Positions 36,285 to 45,793 of a DNA stretch of 64,000 bases are shown here, piece after piece. This DNA is from Gilvimarinus algae (GTDB lineage Bacteria > Pseudomonadota > Gammaproteobacteria > Pseudomonadales > Cellvibrionaceae): assembly GCF_030518215.1 (NCBI RefSeq), contig NZ_JAULRT010000031.1:105291-169290 (forward strand), given 5' to 3'. Under the pieces are notes generated by a model. It saw nothing but the letters and a program-made list of their open reading frames with translations, was not told the origin of the DNA and did no database searches. Numbering within the stretch: the stretch's first letter is position 1; the number at the start of each line of letters is the position of its first letter. A program made the position numbers and the translations under genes.

Positions 36285-39200
36285 ATGAACAAAACGAGTT
36301 TGATTAGAGCGCTGACCACGGCCAAACGTTCAGCGGTGGCGGTGGTGGCATCCATTGTTGCGCTCGGAAGTGCGCACTCGGTACACGCAATAAACCTTGC
36401 GCAGTCACCACTGTTTTTGGCTCGTCCTGTCACACCTATCGTTATGTTGAACATGTCAAATGATCATCAGCTGTTTTTTAAAGCCTATGATGACTATTCT
36501 GATCTTGATGGCGATGGTTTTCCTGATACCACATACAAAAATAGCTACGACTACTATGGGTACTTTGATAGCAATAAGTGTTATACCCATGACGGAGAAG
36601 TTTTTCGGCCTTCAGGTAATGCCAGTGGGCACTATTGCTCAGGGAAGTGGAGCGGTAATTTCCTTAACTGGGCCACTATGACGCGAGTCGATGCTGTGCG
36701 GAAAATTTTGTATGGCGGAAAGCGCTCAGAAAGTGGCGATACGGCGACATCAACTATTTTAGAGCGTGCCATGCTTCCTCAGGACGCTCATGCTTTTGCT
36801 AAGTATTATAACGGCAGCGATCTAAATCGCTTGACACCGTATTCGGTCACATCGGGTTTGTCTGCTACAGCGGATACTGGTATTACCATTTGTAACTCGA
36901 CGAATCCAACAGGAACAGCGCGGGATCAAGAATCGCAGAATGTTACTTCTCCCCCAATGATGCATGTGGCCAGGGGTAATTACTCACTATGGGCTAGCAA
37001 TGAGGGTTGGCAGTGTCGTTGGGGCACTGGAACTAACGATAATGATTCTGCTATTTCCGGTATTTATGCGTATAGCTCAAGCCCTGTTGCATCAACTAGA
37101 CGCCTAAATGATCTGGAAGTACAGGTCGAGGTGTGTAACTCAAGTTACATGGACTTGGATAACAATGAAAACTGTAAAGGTTATTCTGAAGGATTAAAGC
37201 CAATAGGGCTGCTGCAAAGGTATGGAGAGGACGATACCATCCATTTCGGTTTGATGACAGGTTCATACAGTTTGAATAAGTCAGGTGGGGTCTTGCGGCG
37301 CAATGTCGGTAGTATCGCAGATGAGGTGAATGCGGACGGTACATTTAAAACCCCACCGGATGGAAGTTTGGGGGTTATAGGGACCTTGGATGCGCTGAGA
37401 ATATCGCGCTACAGTTTCAGTTCCGGTCAGTACAACGCTACGGACAAGTGTCCTTGGGAGCTCGCCTACTTTAGTGACGGGGCTTGCTCTAACTGGGGTA
37501 ACCCTCAGTCAGAGATTTATCTTGAATCGCTCCGTTATCTAGCAGGAAAAGGGCCGAACTTTGCAACTGACGATAGCACGAGAATCTCGGGGTTGGGCGA
37601 GGTCAACTGGGTGGACCCGATCAATAATGACAATTATTGTGCTCCTTTGGCTGTGTTGCAGTTTAATGCGTCTACTAGCTCCTACGACTCGGATCAGCTA
37701 ACTGGCTTTGGCGACATCGCGAACGGAAAGTCGCTGAGTGCATTGACGGATTTTGTTGGTCAATCTGAAGGCATTCATGGAAACACCTATTTTGTGGGGG
37801 AGACTGGTGCGAATAAGGATCAGCTCTGTACTGCAAAAACAGTCTCGAAGTTATCTGAGGTCAAAGGTACATGCCCTGATGCACCACGATTGGGGGGAAG
37901 TTATCAAATTGCTGGTCTAGCGTATCATGCAAGGGTCAATGGAATTGGGGCTGACCGCGAAACCGTGCAAACCTTCGGTGTTGCTCTGGCCCCAGCTGTT
38001 CCGCGAGTTGATGTGCGAGTGCCAGGAAGCACCAATAGGACCATTAGCATCCAGCCAGCATGCAGAAATAGTACGCCCAATCCAGATGCTAACTGCGCCA
38101 TCGTAGATTTCAAAATTATCGAACAGGACAATACGGGCTCTATTTATCGCGGAAAACTCTATGTGAACTGGGAGGATAGCGAACAGGGTGGTGACTTTGA
38201 CCAAGATATGTGGGGCATTATTGAGTACAGGTTAGATAGTGAAGAGCTTGAAGTGACTACTCGTGTTATTGCGCAATCAACCCCTAATTCTATGGGCTTC
38301 GGGTATGTCGTTAGTGGTACAAATAAGGATGGTTTTCACGTCCATTCTGGCATTAATCACTTTGCTTATACTCACCCTGATCCGACCGCACTAAGCTGTA
38401 GTAGTACTGGTGCCAATCAATGCGACTGCCGCGATGGCTTTGGGCGTTGTAATAGCAGCTACTCTGCAGCTACGACGCAAGTATTTGGTGTTGAGTCTTC
38501 TGCTGCATCAGCTCTTCAGCAGCCTCTATATTACGCGGCTAAGTGGGGTGGTTTTGACACTCTTGATGAAGAAGGCAATGAGGTAAGTGTCCCTCCCGCT
38601 GGAGATCCGGAAACATACTTCTTTGCAACAGATCCTCGTGAGCTGGAAGCGTCTTTGTACAAAGCCGTAGAGGCATTTGCAGAGGGGGCAGGGTCAGCCA
38701 CTGCGGTCGCCACAAATTCTACTCGCCTGGGTACGGATTCAATTGCTTACCAAGCTACCTTTAATACGACCAGTTGGACAGGGGATTTAATTGCTGCAGC
38801 TTTGGGGGAAGGCGGGCTGTCTGCTCCGCTGTGGTCGGCAGCAAGTCAGCTGCCAACACCTTCAAGTCGTAATATATGGACTCATAATGGGAGTGCGCCG
38901 GTAGAGTTCCAGTGGGGGAATTTGTCCCCAATCCAGCGAAATTTGTTGGGAGGGAGCGTTGCTAGTTCAGACCCTGCGTTAGAGCAAGACGGATTTGGTG
39001 AGAGTCGTGTGCAGTGGACAAGAGGCACAGATGTCCCCGGTTTTGCAGAGAGGGAAGCTGACAAGAAGCTTGGCGATATCGTTAACTCAAACCCTAAGTT
39101 TTCCGGCGCGCAAAACTATGGCTTTGGAATGTCTCAAGCAAATGGCGCATCCAGCTACGAGAGTTTTGTGGCGAGCAAAACTGAAAAAACAGTGTTTGTA

Positions 39201-40517
39201 GGGGCTAACGATGGAATGTTGCACGCATTCAATGCTGTAACAGGTAGAGAGCGTTTTGCTTACATACCTTCGAATGTCTATGAACAGCTTCGTCGGCGTA
39301 CAGCTGCAAATTATGGCTCTTCTGTAAATCCGCATAAGTATTCTGTCGATGGCCAGATTTTTGTTGGCGATGCTTATTATGGCGGCCGCTGGAGAACAAT
39401 TTTGGTGGGAACTATGGGCGCAGGTGCAAAAGGTATTTTCGCTCTGGATGTCACCAATCCGGGAAGTTTTAATGCTGGAGATGTTCTGTTTGAATACACA
39501 GAGGGAAACGCCCCCGAAATTGGCAACATAACGGGTACCCCGATTATTGCACCTATGCCTGATGGCAGTTGGGCAGTCGTGACGGGTAACGGCTACAACA
39601 GTCAAAGCGGTAGAGCTCAGCTCGTGATCATTCCGCTTGACGGCACTTATACTCCAAGATATATAGATACTGGCTTGGCGGGAGATAATGGCTTGAGTGA
39701 GCCCTCAATCTCGGTGGGTGGCGGCTTTCTATCCCGCTACGCTTATGCGGGAGACTTGAAAGGCAAACTCTACAAGTTTGATCTACAGAATATGTCAGTC
39801 AGCTATACGCTTTTTGAAACCGAGAGTGGCCAACCCATAACTTCAGCTCCAATTTTGGGTATAAACCCCTACCGCAAATTTAGTGATGGCCGGCCCGGCA
39901 CTATGGTGTACTTTGGTACCGGTAGCTACTTAACCTTAGGAGATTTGAGTAACGTGGATTTGCAAAGCTTCTATGGTATTGCTGACACAGGGGGGGCGGT
40001 AGCACACTCTGCATTGTTTACGAAAGATATTGTTTCGGAGGGGGCGTCTGGTAGAGAGGTGTATCAAGGCGATGGCCCCTATGGAGATGAAATCGACTGG
40101 CAGACATATGCAGGGTGGTATTTGGATTTTGATACCGAAGAGGGAGAGAGGGTAATCGACAAGCCGATTCTGTCTTATGATCGTGTGATCTTCCCTACGG
40201 TTATTCCAACCGATAGCCCCTGTGATTTCGGCGGTCGCAGCTGGATTATGGCGTTAATTGGTGTTGGAGGGCTTTATTCCGCGTATTCTCCTTTCGATTC
40301 ATCCGTTCCAGATGGCGGAAATGGTGGCGGCGAGTCTCCACCTGACGGTATCGAAAACGATACAATAGTGAAGTTGACTCCTCCCAGTGAAAATGGTGCC
40401 CCCTGTGGTGGTGGCGGGTTTATCATTCAGCAAAATAGTGATGGCACGGTCGAGTATATCTGTACCGGTGAGCCAGATGTCGTCGAGGGCCGCCAATCTT
40501 GGCGACAAATACAATGA
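36285..40517 (+). CDS. pilY1: type IV pilus tip adhesin/assembly protein PilY1
   Basis: 1410 residues from the ATG at 36285 (GGAG 8 bases upstream). The signal peptide ends near SVHA. The N-terminal part contains DLDGDGFPDTTYKN and DYYGYFDSNKCYTHDG, a subtype of PilY1 that lacks the DxSxS metal site of von Willebrand A domains. The C-terminal third (from about residue 965) is the PilY1 beta-propeller: VFVGANDGMLHAFNA, GTMGAGAKGIFALDVTNP, TGSYLTLGD-type repeats. PilY1 sits at the pilus tip, controls pilus extension and can bind calcium and host or mineral surfaces. Its end overlaps the pilE reading frame upstream region. Confidence 0.92.
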   Translation: MNKTSLIRALTTAKRSAVAVVASIVALGSAHSVHAINLAQSPLFLARPVTPIVMLNMSNDHQLFFKAYDDYSDLDGDGFPDTTYKNSYDYYGYFDSNKCYTHDGEVFRPSGNASGHYCSGKWSGNFLNWATMTRVDAVRKILYGGKRSESGDTATSTILERAMLPQDAHAFAKYYNGSDLNRLTPYSVTSGLSATADTGITICNSTNPTGTARDQESQNVTSPPMMHVARGNYSLWASNEGWQCRWGTGTNDNDSAISGIYAYSSSPVASTRRLNDLEVQVEVCNSSYMDLDNNENCKGYSEGLKPIGLLQRYGEDDTIHFGLMTGSYSLNKSGGVLRRNVGSIADEVNADGTFKTPPDGSLGVIGTLDALRISRYSFSSGQYNATDKCPWELAYFSDGACSNWGNPQSEIYLESLRYLAGKGPNFATDDSTRISGLGEVNWVDPINNDNYCAPLAVLQFNASTSSYDSDQLTGFGDIANGKSLSALTDFVGQSEGIHGNTYFVGETGANKDQLCTAKTVSKLSEVKGTCPDAPRLGGSYQIAGLAYHARVNGIGADRETVQTFGVALAPAVPRVDVRVPGSTNRTISIQPACRNSTPNPDANCAIVDFKIIEQDNTGSIYRGKLYVNWEDSEQGGDFDQDMWGIIEYRLDSEELEVTTRVIAQSTPNSMGFGYVVSGTNKDGFHVHSGINHFAYTHPDPTALSCSSTGANQCDCRDGFGRCNSSYSAATTQVFGVESSAASALQQPLYYAAKWGGFDTLDEEGNEVSVPPAGDPETYFFATDPRELEASLYKAVEAFAEGAGSATAVATNSTRLGTDSIAYQATFNTTSWTGDLIAAALGEGGLSAPLWSAASQLPTPSSRNIWTHNGSAPVEFQWGNLSPIQRNLLGGSVASSDPALEQDGFGESRVQWTRGTDVPGFAEREADKKLGDIVNSNPKFSGAQNYGFGMSQANGASSYESFVASKTEKTVFVGANDGMLHAFNAVTGRERFAYIPSNVYEQLRRRTAANYGSSVNPHKYSVDGQIFVGDAYYGGRWRTILVGTMGAGAKGIFALDVTNPGSFNAGDVLFEYTEGNAPEIGNITGTPIIAPMPDGSWAVVTGNGYNSQSGRAQLVIIPLDGTYTPRYIDTGLAGDNGLSEPSISVGGGFLSRYAYAGDLKGKLYKFDLQNMSVSYTLFETESGQPITSAPILGINPYRKFSDGRPGTMVYFGTGSYLTLGDLSNVDLQSFYGIADTGGAVAHSALFTKDIVSEGASGREVYQGDGPYGDEIDWQTYAGWYLDFDTEEGERVIDKPILSYDRVIFPTVIPTDSPCDFGGRSWIMALIGVGGLYSAYSPFDSSVPDGGNGGGESPPDGIENDTIVKLTPPSENGAPCGGGGFIIQQNSDGTVEYICTGEPDVVEGRQSWRQIQ

Positions 40518-40531
40518 TGAGGCGGGATGGT

Positions 40532-40927
40532 ATGAAACAGCATCAAGGGTTTTCGTTGGTTGAGCTGGTGATTGTAGTGGCAATTATTTCTCTTTTGGCA
40601 GTCATAGCATTGCCCGCGTACGTTGATCATGTGCGACGTGGAAATCGCACTGACGCTATGGCGTCGTTAACAAGTGCGGCGCATGAAATGCAGCGCTGTT
40701 ATACATTGAATAACAGTTATGCTGACTGCCCCGCGTTGGGCTCTAGAGACTCAGATGAAGAGTTCTATAGTATTGAGATTGAGTTGTCGGATGGTGGTGC
40801 AGGTTATTTGGCGACCGCTACAGCTGTGAAGTCTCCACAAACGGGCGATACGGATTGTGCGAGTTTTACCTTGAACCATTTGGGGCAAAAAGGCGCCACA
40901 CCTGACACGGAAGGGCGGTGTTGGTAG
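40532..40927 (+). CDS. pilE: type IV pilus minor pilin PilE
   Basis: 131 residues from the ATG at 40532, chosen for its short leader MKQHQG and the GGCGGG upstream; an ATG at 40514 overlapping the pilY1 stop is an alternative. Prepilin signal GFSLVELVIVVAIISLLAVIALPAYVDHVRRG is complete with Glu at +5. A terminal disulphide loop is suggested by CASFTLN...GRCW. It is last in the pilin operon and is followed by a terminator. Confidence 0.9.
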   Translation: MKQHQGFSLVELVIVVAIISLLAVIALPAYVDHVRRGNRTDAMASLTSAAHEMQRCYTLNNSYADCPALGSRDSDEEFYSIEIELSDGGAGYLATATAVKSPQTGDTDCASFTLNHLGQKGATPDTEGRCW

Positions 40928-40962
40928 GTTACTCGACTTTAAAAGCTCGAGTTTGGTGTAAT

Positions 40963-40991
40963 AATAAAGCCCGCAATTGGCGGGCTTTATT
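40963..40991. terminator. bidirectional terminator between pilE and pilR
   Basis: AATAAAGCCCGC and GCGGGCTTTATT form a perfect 12-base stem around a 5-base loop, T-rich on both sides. The pilR stop codon lies inside the stem, so the hairpin serves convergent operons. Confidence 0.85.
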
Positions 40992-42369
40992 CTTTATCCA
41001 GACCTAATTTTTGAAGCCTATAGCGCAGGGATCGAAAGGTAACTCCCAGCTTTTTTGCCGCCTGGGTCTTGTTCCAACGGCAGGATTCCAGCGTCTTACA
41101 AAGTATTTCCCGCTCGATTTCTTCCAAGTACTCGTCGATAGAGCCGTGCTCCAGACAATTTTGGTAATAATCTACTTTTCCACCGCCTCCGACAGGAGAG
41201 CTTGGCGGGGGCTTAGGGGCGGAGTCGGGTAAGTGTAGATCTTCCGTCTGAATTGTGTCGTGCTCGCACAGAGTAAACGCTCGCTCGAGGATGTTCTCCA
41301 ATTCGCGAACGTTTCCAGGAAAAGAGTAATTCTCAAGTGCACTTATAGCGTTGCCAGAAAGCGTTGGGGTGGGGGCCCCGGCAGAAGAGGCGATTTTTTC
41401 TAATAACTCACACGCCAAAGCCGAAATATCCTCTTTTCTGTGTCGTAGTGCCGGTACGTTTAACTGTATGACATTGAGCCGATAAAACAAATCTTGCCTG
41501 AAGTGACCACGAGACACCTCGTTCTCCAAGTTTTTATGGGTCGCGCATAGGACTCTGACGTCTGTAGCAGTTTCGCTCTCCGCACCTACAGGGCGTACTT
41601 TTTTTTCCTGAATTGCTCTTAGTAGTTTTACCTGCATGTCCAGCGGTAGGTCAGCCACTTCATCAAAGAAAAGTGTTCCTCCTTCGGCAGCTCTGAATAG
41701 ACCGGCTTTGTCTTGATGGGCGCCAGTGAAGCTACCTTTTACGTGGCCGAAAAGTTCGCTTTCGAGTAATTCCCTCGGGATGGCGCCGCAGTTTACGGCA
41801 ATAAAAGGTTTATTTGATCTTGGGCCCAAATTGTGGATGGACCTTGCTACCAGTTCCTTTCCTGCGCCCGATTCACCGCTAACGTAAACAGGTGCTTGTG
41901 ATCGAGCCAGTTTTTGAATGCTGTTGACAAGCTGCTTCATTGCTCGAGATTCACCGGTCAACAATGGTTGTTTATCTTCCCTGTTCGTGGTTTCGAGCTC
42001 CGTCGCCCGCACGGCTGTATTCACTAATTTTCTAAGTGCAGTGAGGTCTACCGGCTTTGAAATAAAGTCGAAGGCTCCAGCTTTCATCGAGTCTATAGCG
42101 ATATCGACATTGCCGTGAGCGGTAATGACGGCCACTGGCAGGCGGGGATGATGCAACTGAATATATTCTACAATCTCTAGTCCGTTGCCATCTGGCAGCT
42201 TCATATCGGTAAGGCAAATAGAGAAATCTCGTTCGGCGAGTAGGCGTTTTGCCTGGGCGACATTTTCTACACTAAAGGTTTCAATGTGCATACGTCCAAG
42301 TGTGATTTCGAGGAGCTCCCGGATATCAGGTTCGTCGTCGATCACTAACGCCGTCTTGCTTTCGCTCAT
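40987..42369 (-). CDS. pilR: sigma-54-dependent response regulator PilR
   Basis: 460 residues. Receiver domain at 1-120 with phosphoacceptor Asp in CLTDMKLPDG (near 54) and Lys in FISKPVD. The AAA+ domain has Walker A GESGAGKE, the sigma-54 loop ELFGHVKGSFTGA, and Walker B GGTLFFDEVADL. The C-terminal Fis-type helix-turn-helix is NKTQAAKKLGVTFRSLRYRLQK. PilR activates the major pilin gene, which is not in the window. It overlaps pilS by 4 bases. Confidence 0.95.
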   Translation of the reverse strand: MSESKTALVIDDEPDIRELLEITLGRMHIETFSVENVAQAKRLLAERDFSICLTDMKLPDGNGLEIVEYIQLHHPRLPVAVITAHGNVDIAIDSMKAGAFDFISKPVDLTALRKLVNTAVRATELETTNREDKQPLLTGESRAMKQLVNSIQKLARSQAPVYVSGESGAGKELVARSIHNLGPRSNKPFIAVNCGAIPRELLESELFGHVKGSFTGAHQDKAGLFRAAEGGTLFFDEVADLPLDMQVKLLRAIQEKKVRPVGAESETATDVRVLCATHKNLENEVSRGHFRQDLFYRLNVIQLNVPALRHRKEDISALACELLEKIASSAGAPTPTLSGNAISALENYSFPGNVRELENILERAFTLCEHDTIQTEDLHLPDSAPKPPPSSPVGGGGKVDYYQNCLEHGSIDEYLEEIEREILCKTLESCRWNKTQAAKKLGVTFRSLRYRLQKLGLDKE

Positions 42370-43973
42370 TTTTGTACCTTATCTGGGTGGGCAAAGTGTA
42401 AAGTAAAGCAGCTCGCGCTCTCTTTGTCGCAGCGATAGGTGATAAATGCTTGGTTCGCTTCGCAGAGTTCCTTGCAAATGAAGAGCCCAAGGCCTGAGCC
42501 GCTATTTTCGGTGGTAAAGAAAGGTTCGAAAATATGCTTCTGGTTTTCGGGTGCGATTCCCGATCCGTTGTCAATAACTTTTAGGTAAGGTGTCTTTCTG
42601 GTGCTGTCGATGCCAAGTTCTATCTTAACAGGTGGACTATCGCTCGATTTTGCGTAGCGGAAAGCATTGTCAACCAAATTGTTGATAATTTGATGTAGCT
42701 GAGAAGGATCGAATTGAGCGAATATTGATGGGTGCGCAGAAGCTAGCAGAATGTCTAAGTCTTTATTGACGGGTTCGTTTAAAAAGTTCTTAACCCAATC
42801 GTTGAGTTCTATGGTCGAGGGGATCGTGGGACGTCTTCTTGATACCTGAAGAATGTTCTCAATGATTTGATTGACCCGCTTGGTGTGCGTGCTAATGATA
42901 TCCGTTAAGCGGTAATCCGCTGCGCCAATGTCTGGCGATTCACTCAATAGTTGACTGGCATGAGAAATGGCGCTCAGAGGGTTTCTAATTTCGTGAGCTA
43001 TACTGGCGGTCAATCGACCCAGAGACGCCAGCTTTAACTGTTGTGCCTGCTGGGCTATAGCTCGATTGTCTTCAATAAAAACTAAGGTGTCTTCTTCTTT
43101 TCCAAGTTCGAGGTTCGCGAGGCTGATCTTAAGCTCATTGGTCGGTCCCGTCTGCGTGTTTATAATCGTACTTCCTGCTTTGCTGTCTCGGGAATGGCGC
43201 CATTGTGATAATTGCTCATAAACAGCCGGGATGTCGCTTATGCTTAAAGAAAGGTTGTTGCCAACTTTGATGTTTAGTAACGATTGCGCCGCTTCATTAA
43301 TCAGTTCAATGTCATCTTGTTGGTTTAACACAATGATTCCAGTGCGCATTCGCTCTACGATTAATCGAGCGAGTTTTTGCAGGTGTGCTACGTGTTCTGC
43401 TTGAGCCTGAAGCTCGGCAGTGCTGCGACGAATCTTTCCCGTGACATACTGAAAGGTTATTGCTGTGATAAAGATCAGGGCGCCCAGTGATCCGGCAACA
43501 AATAGAGACCTGGTGTCTATACCTGTCAGTGTATGGTGAACTACGCTCTCGCCAATTAGCGCGATAGTGGCCATTGCTGCCATAAATATCGCAAGTTGCG
43601 CGGGCAATAGCATGCCCGCAGTGGCGACGGACACGATCATCAAGTAGCCCAGGCCACTGGTCGCCCCGCCGCTGGCGAACATCATTAGGGTGATGGCACA
43701 AATATCAAAAAATATGGCAAAAAACCGCTGTCGTAGTGATGGGGTTTCACGCCGCCGCCAGAGCTTGACAAGACTCAGTAAGTTTGTGCCCGTATAACCC
43801 CAGCAGGTATAAAAAAAGAGTTTGCTATTTTCACTGCCCACCAAGTTTGTTAAGAGGCTACTTTCATGAATAAGCAGCAGCAGGCAGCCGAGCAGCACCC
43901 GGTAGTAGGTGTAGACTCGTAGCAGTTGATAGGGGTCGTAGCCCTGTTCGGTACTCTGGTGTCTGGATTTCAT
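42366..43973 (-). CDS. pilS: sensor histidine kinase PilS
   Basis: 535 residues. Six membrane helices occupy about residues 20-190 and are followed by a PAS-like region (RMRTGIIVLNQQDDIELINEAA). The phosphoacceptor His lies in SIAHEIRNPLSAISHASQLL, and the ATP-binding N, G1 and G2 boxes are QIINNLVDNAFRYA, VIDNGSGIAPE and GSGLGLFICKEL. PilS senses pilin in the inner membrane and signals to PilR. The ATG is 142 bases from the divergent nadE start. Confidence 0.94.
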   Translation of the reverse strand: MKSRHQSTEQGYDPYQLLRVYTYYRVLLGCLLLLIHESSLLTNLVGSENSKLFFYTCWGYTGTNLLSLVKLWRRRETPSLRQRFFAIFFDICAITLMMFASGGATSGLGYLMIVSVATAGMLLPAQLAIFMAAMATIALIGESVVHHTLTGIDTRSLFVAGSLGALIFITAITFQYVTGKIRRSTAELQAQAEHVAHLQKLARLIVERMRTGIIVLNQQDDIELINEAAQSLLNIKVGNNLSLSISDIPAVYEQLSQWRHSRDSKAGSTIINTQTGPTNELKISLANLELGKEEDTLVFIEDNRAIAQQAQQLKLASLGRLTASIAHEIRNPLSAISHASQLLSESPDIGAADYRLTDIISTHTKRVNQIIENILQVSRRRPTIPSTIELNDWVKNFLNEPVNKDLDILLASAHPSIFAQFDPSQLHQIINNLVDNAFRYAKSSDSPPVKIELGIDSTRKTPYLKVIDNGSGIAPENQKHIFEPFFTTENSGSGLGLFICKELCEANQAFITYRCDKESASCFTLHFAHPDKVQK

Positions 43974-44115
43974 GCGCTTATGTTGTGGTTGATCGCAGTG
44001 GACGATCGGCAGCTCGCTGCGCCGTGTATATTATTGTACAGCATACGCCGGCTTTGCTTAATGCGGCGCTTTAACGGAAAATACGGCTGTTTTCACCGGT
44101 GCAATAGGAGTTTCG

Positions 44116-45744
44116 ATGGGCAAGTTGGTTATCTGTATGGCTCAGGTCAACCTGTTAGTGGGCGATATCCCCGGCAATACCCGCCGAGTGCTGGAGGTGG
44201 CTCGTGAGGCTTTGAGCGAGCATAGTGCGGATGCCGTGGTCTTTCCGGAGCTGGCGCTTACGGGCTACCCTCCAGAAGACCTGCTGATGCGACCCAGCTT
44301 ACAGCGACGTATTGACCGGGCTCTGGATGAGCTTCGCCAGGCCTGTCTTCCCTTGGCTATTGTGATCGGCTACCCCAAAGTGGTTAATGGCAGGGTGTTT
44401 AATATGGCCGGTGTGATTGATCAGGGAATATTGGTTGCGGAGTATGCCAAGCAGCACCTGCCGAATTATCAGGTCTTTGACGAGGTGCGGTATTTCGCCC
44501 CCGGCGCTGTCCCCTGTGTCTTTAACCTGAAAGGCGTGCCCACCGCTTTAAGTGTTTGCGAGGATATTTGGCAAGCTGGTCCCATGTCGCAGGCCCGGGA
44601 GGCGGGCGCCAAGTTGATGCTGAACCTGAATGCCTCCCCCTTTCATCAAGGCAAGGCCGCTGAGCGGGAGACGCTACTCGCCCGTCGCTGCACCGAAGGC
44701 GGCATGCCGATCATTTACACCAACTTGGTGGGGGGGCAGGACGAGCTGGTGTTTGATGGCGGCTCCATGGTGGCCAATGTGCGGGGAGAAATCTGCCAGA
44801 GAGCGCCTTGGTTCTCCGAGGCGCTCTTGCCATGTACCTTGATGATCGATGGTGATCAGCTGGAGGTTGAGCGGAAAAACTTGCCCGAGCCCTTATCTCG
44901 GCTGGATGCGGTCTATAAGGCGCTGGTGCTTGGTCTGCGTGACTACATCGAAAAAAACGGCTTTCGCGGTGTCGTCCTCGGGCTCTCCGGTGGCATTGAT
45001 TCTGCGTTGACTCTGGCGATTGCGGTCGATGCCCTTGGCGCCGAGCGTGTCGAGGCGGTGATGATGCCGTTTCGCTATACCTCCGATTTGAGTAAAAACG
45101 ACGCTGCTGAGCAGGCCAGACGCCTCAATGTGCGTTATCAGTCGATCAGTATTGAGCCTATGTACGAGGCGTTTATGGCGTCATTGTCGGCGGAGTTTGC
45201 TGGCCTCCCGGTGGACGCGACTGAGGAGAACCTCCAAGCGCGTTGCCGCGGTGTGTTGCTGATGGCGATTTCCAACAAGAAAGGTAGCTTGGTGCTGACA
45301 ACGGGTAACAAAAGTGAGCTGGCGGTGGGTTACTCAACCCTCTATGGCGATATGGCGGGTGGCTTTGATGTGCTCAAGGATGTGCCGAAAACGCTGGTGT
45401 TTGCCCTGGCTCGCCACCGCAATGGGCGCTCAGCGGTGATTCCGGAGTCCGTGATTACCCGGCCCCCGTCTGCGGAGTTGGCTCCGGATCAAAAAGATGA
45501 AGACTCCTTACCACCTTACGATATTTTGGACCAAATTTTGGCGCTCTATGTCGAGCACGATTTCAGTGCCGACCAGATAGCCGCCGAGGGTTTTGACGAA
45601 CAGGCGGTGCGCAAGGTTATCCGGCTTGTAGATATCAACGAGTATAAGCGCCGGCAGAGCCCCATAGGGCCGAGGATTACCACCCGTGGCTTTGGGCGGG
45701 ACAGGCGCTATCCGATCACCTCCGGCTGGAAGCCCGGCGAATAA
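44116..45744 (+). CDS. nadE: glutamine-dependent NAD+ synthetase
   Basis: 542 residues with AGGAG upstream of the ATG. Residues 1-270 form a nitrilase-type glutaminase with the Glu-Lys-Cys triad: Glu in VFPELALTGYPPEDLL, Lys in AKQHLPNY and Cys in SVCEDIWQ. The C-terminal ammonia-ligase domain has the ATP loop LGLSGGIDSALTLAIA and the TTGNKSELAVGYST and RPPSAELAPDQKDED segments. It makes NAD from deamido-NAD and glutamine. It stands between pilS and bamD, genes that are adjacent in Pseudomonas. Confidence 0.95.
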   Translation: MGKLVICMAQVNLLVGDIPGNTRRVLEVAREALSEHSADAVVFPELALTGYPPEDLLMRPSLQRRIDRALDELRQACLPLAIVIGYPKVVNGRVFNMAGVIDQGILVAEYAKQHLPNYQVFDEVRYFAPGAVPCVFNLKGVPTALSVCEDIWQAGPMSQAREAGAKLMLNLNASPFHQGKAAERETLLARRCTEGGMPIIYTNLVGGQDELVFDGGSMVANVRGEICQRAPWFSEALLPCTLMIDGDQLEVERKNLPEPLSRLDAVYKALVLGLRDYIEKNGFRGVVLGLSGGIDSALTLAIAVDALGAERVEAVMMPFRYTSDLSKNDAAEQARRLNVRYQSISIEPMYEAFMASLSAEFAGLPVDATEENLQARCRGVLLMAISNKKGSLVLTTGNKSELAVGYSTLYGDMAGGFDVLKDVPKTLVFALARHRNGRSAVIPESVITRPPSAELAPDQKDEDSLPPYDILDQILALYVEHDFSADQIAAEGFDEQAVRKVIRLVDINEYKRRQSPIGPRITTRGFGRDRRYPITSGWKPGE

Positions 45745-45749
45745 CTAAC

Positions 45750-45775
45750 AAAAAGGGGCCTAAAGGCCCCTTTTT
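45750..45775. terminator. bidirectional terminator between nadE and bamD
   Basis: AAAAAGGGGCC and GGCCCCTTTTT pair around TAAA, giving T-runs on both strands between two convergent genes. Confidence 0.85.
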
Positions 45776-45793
45776 CTTGGATCGGTAAAGGCG

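Noticed and set aside
40928..44115. Major pilin gene pilA near pilRS
   Set aside because: No prepilin-type gene other than pilE is present in this part; pilA must lie elsewhere.
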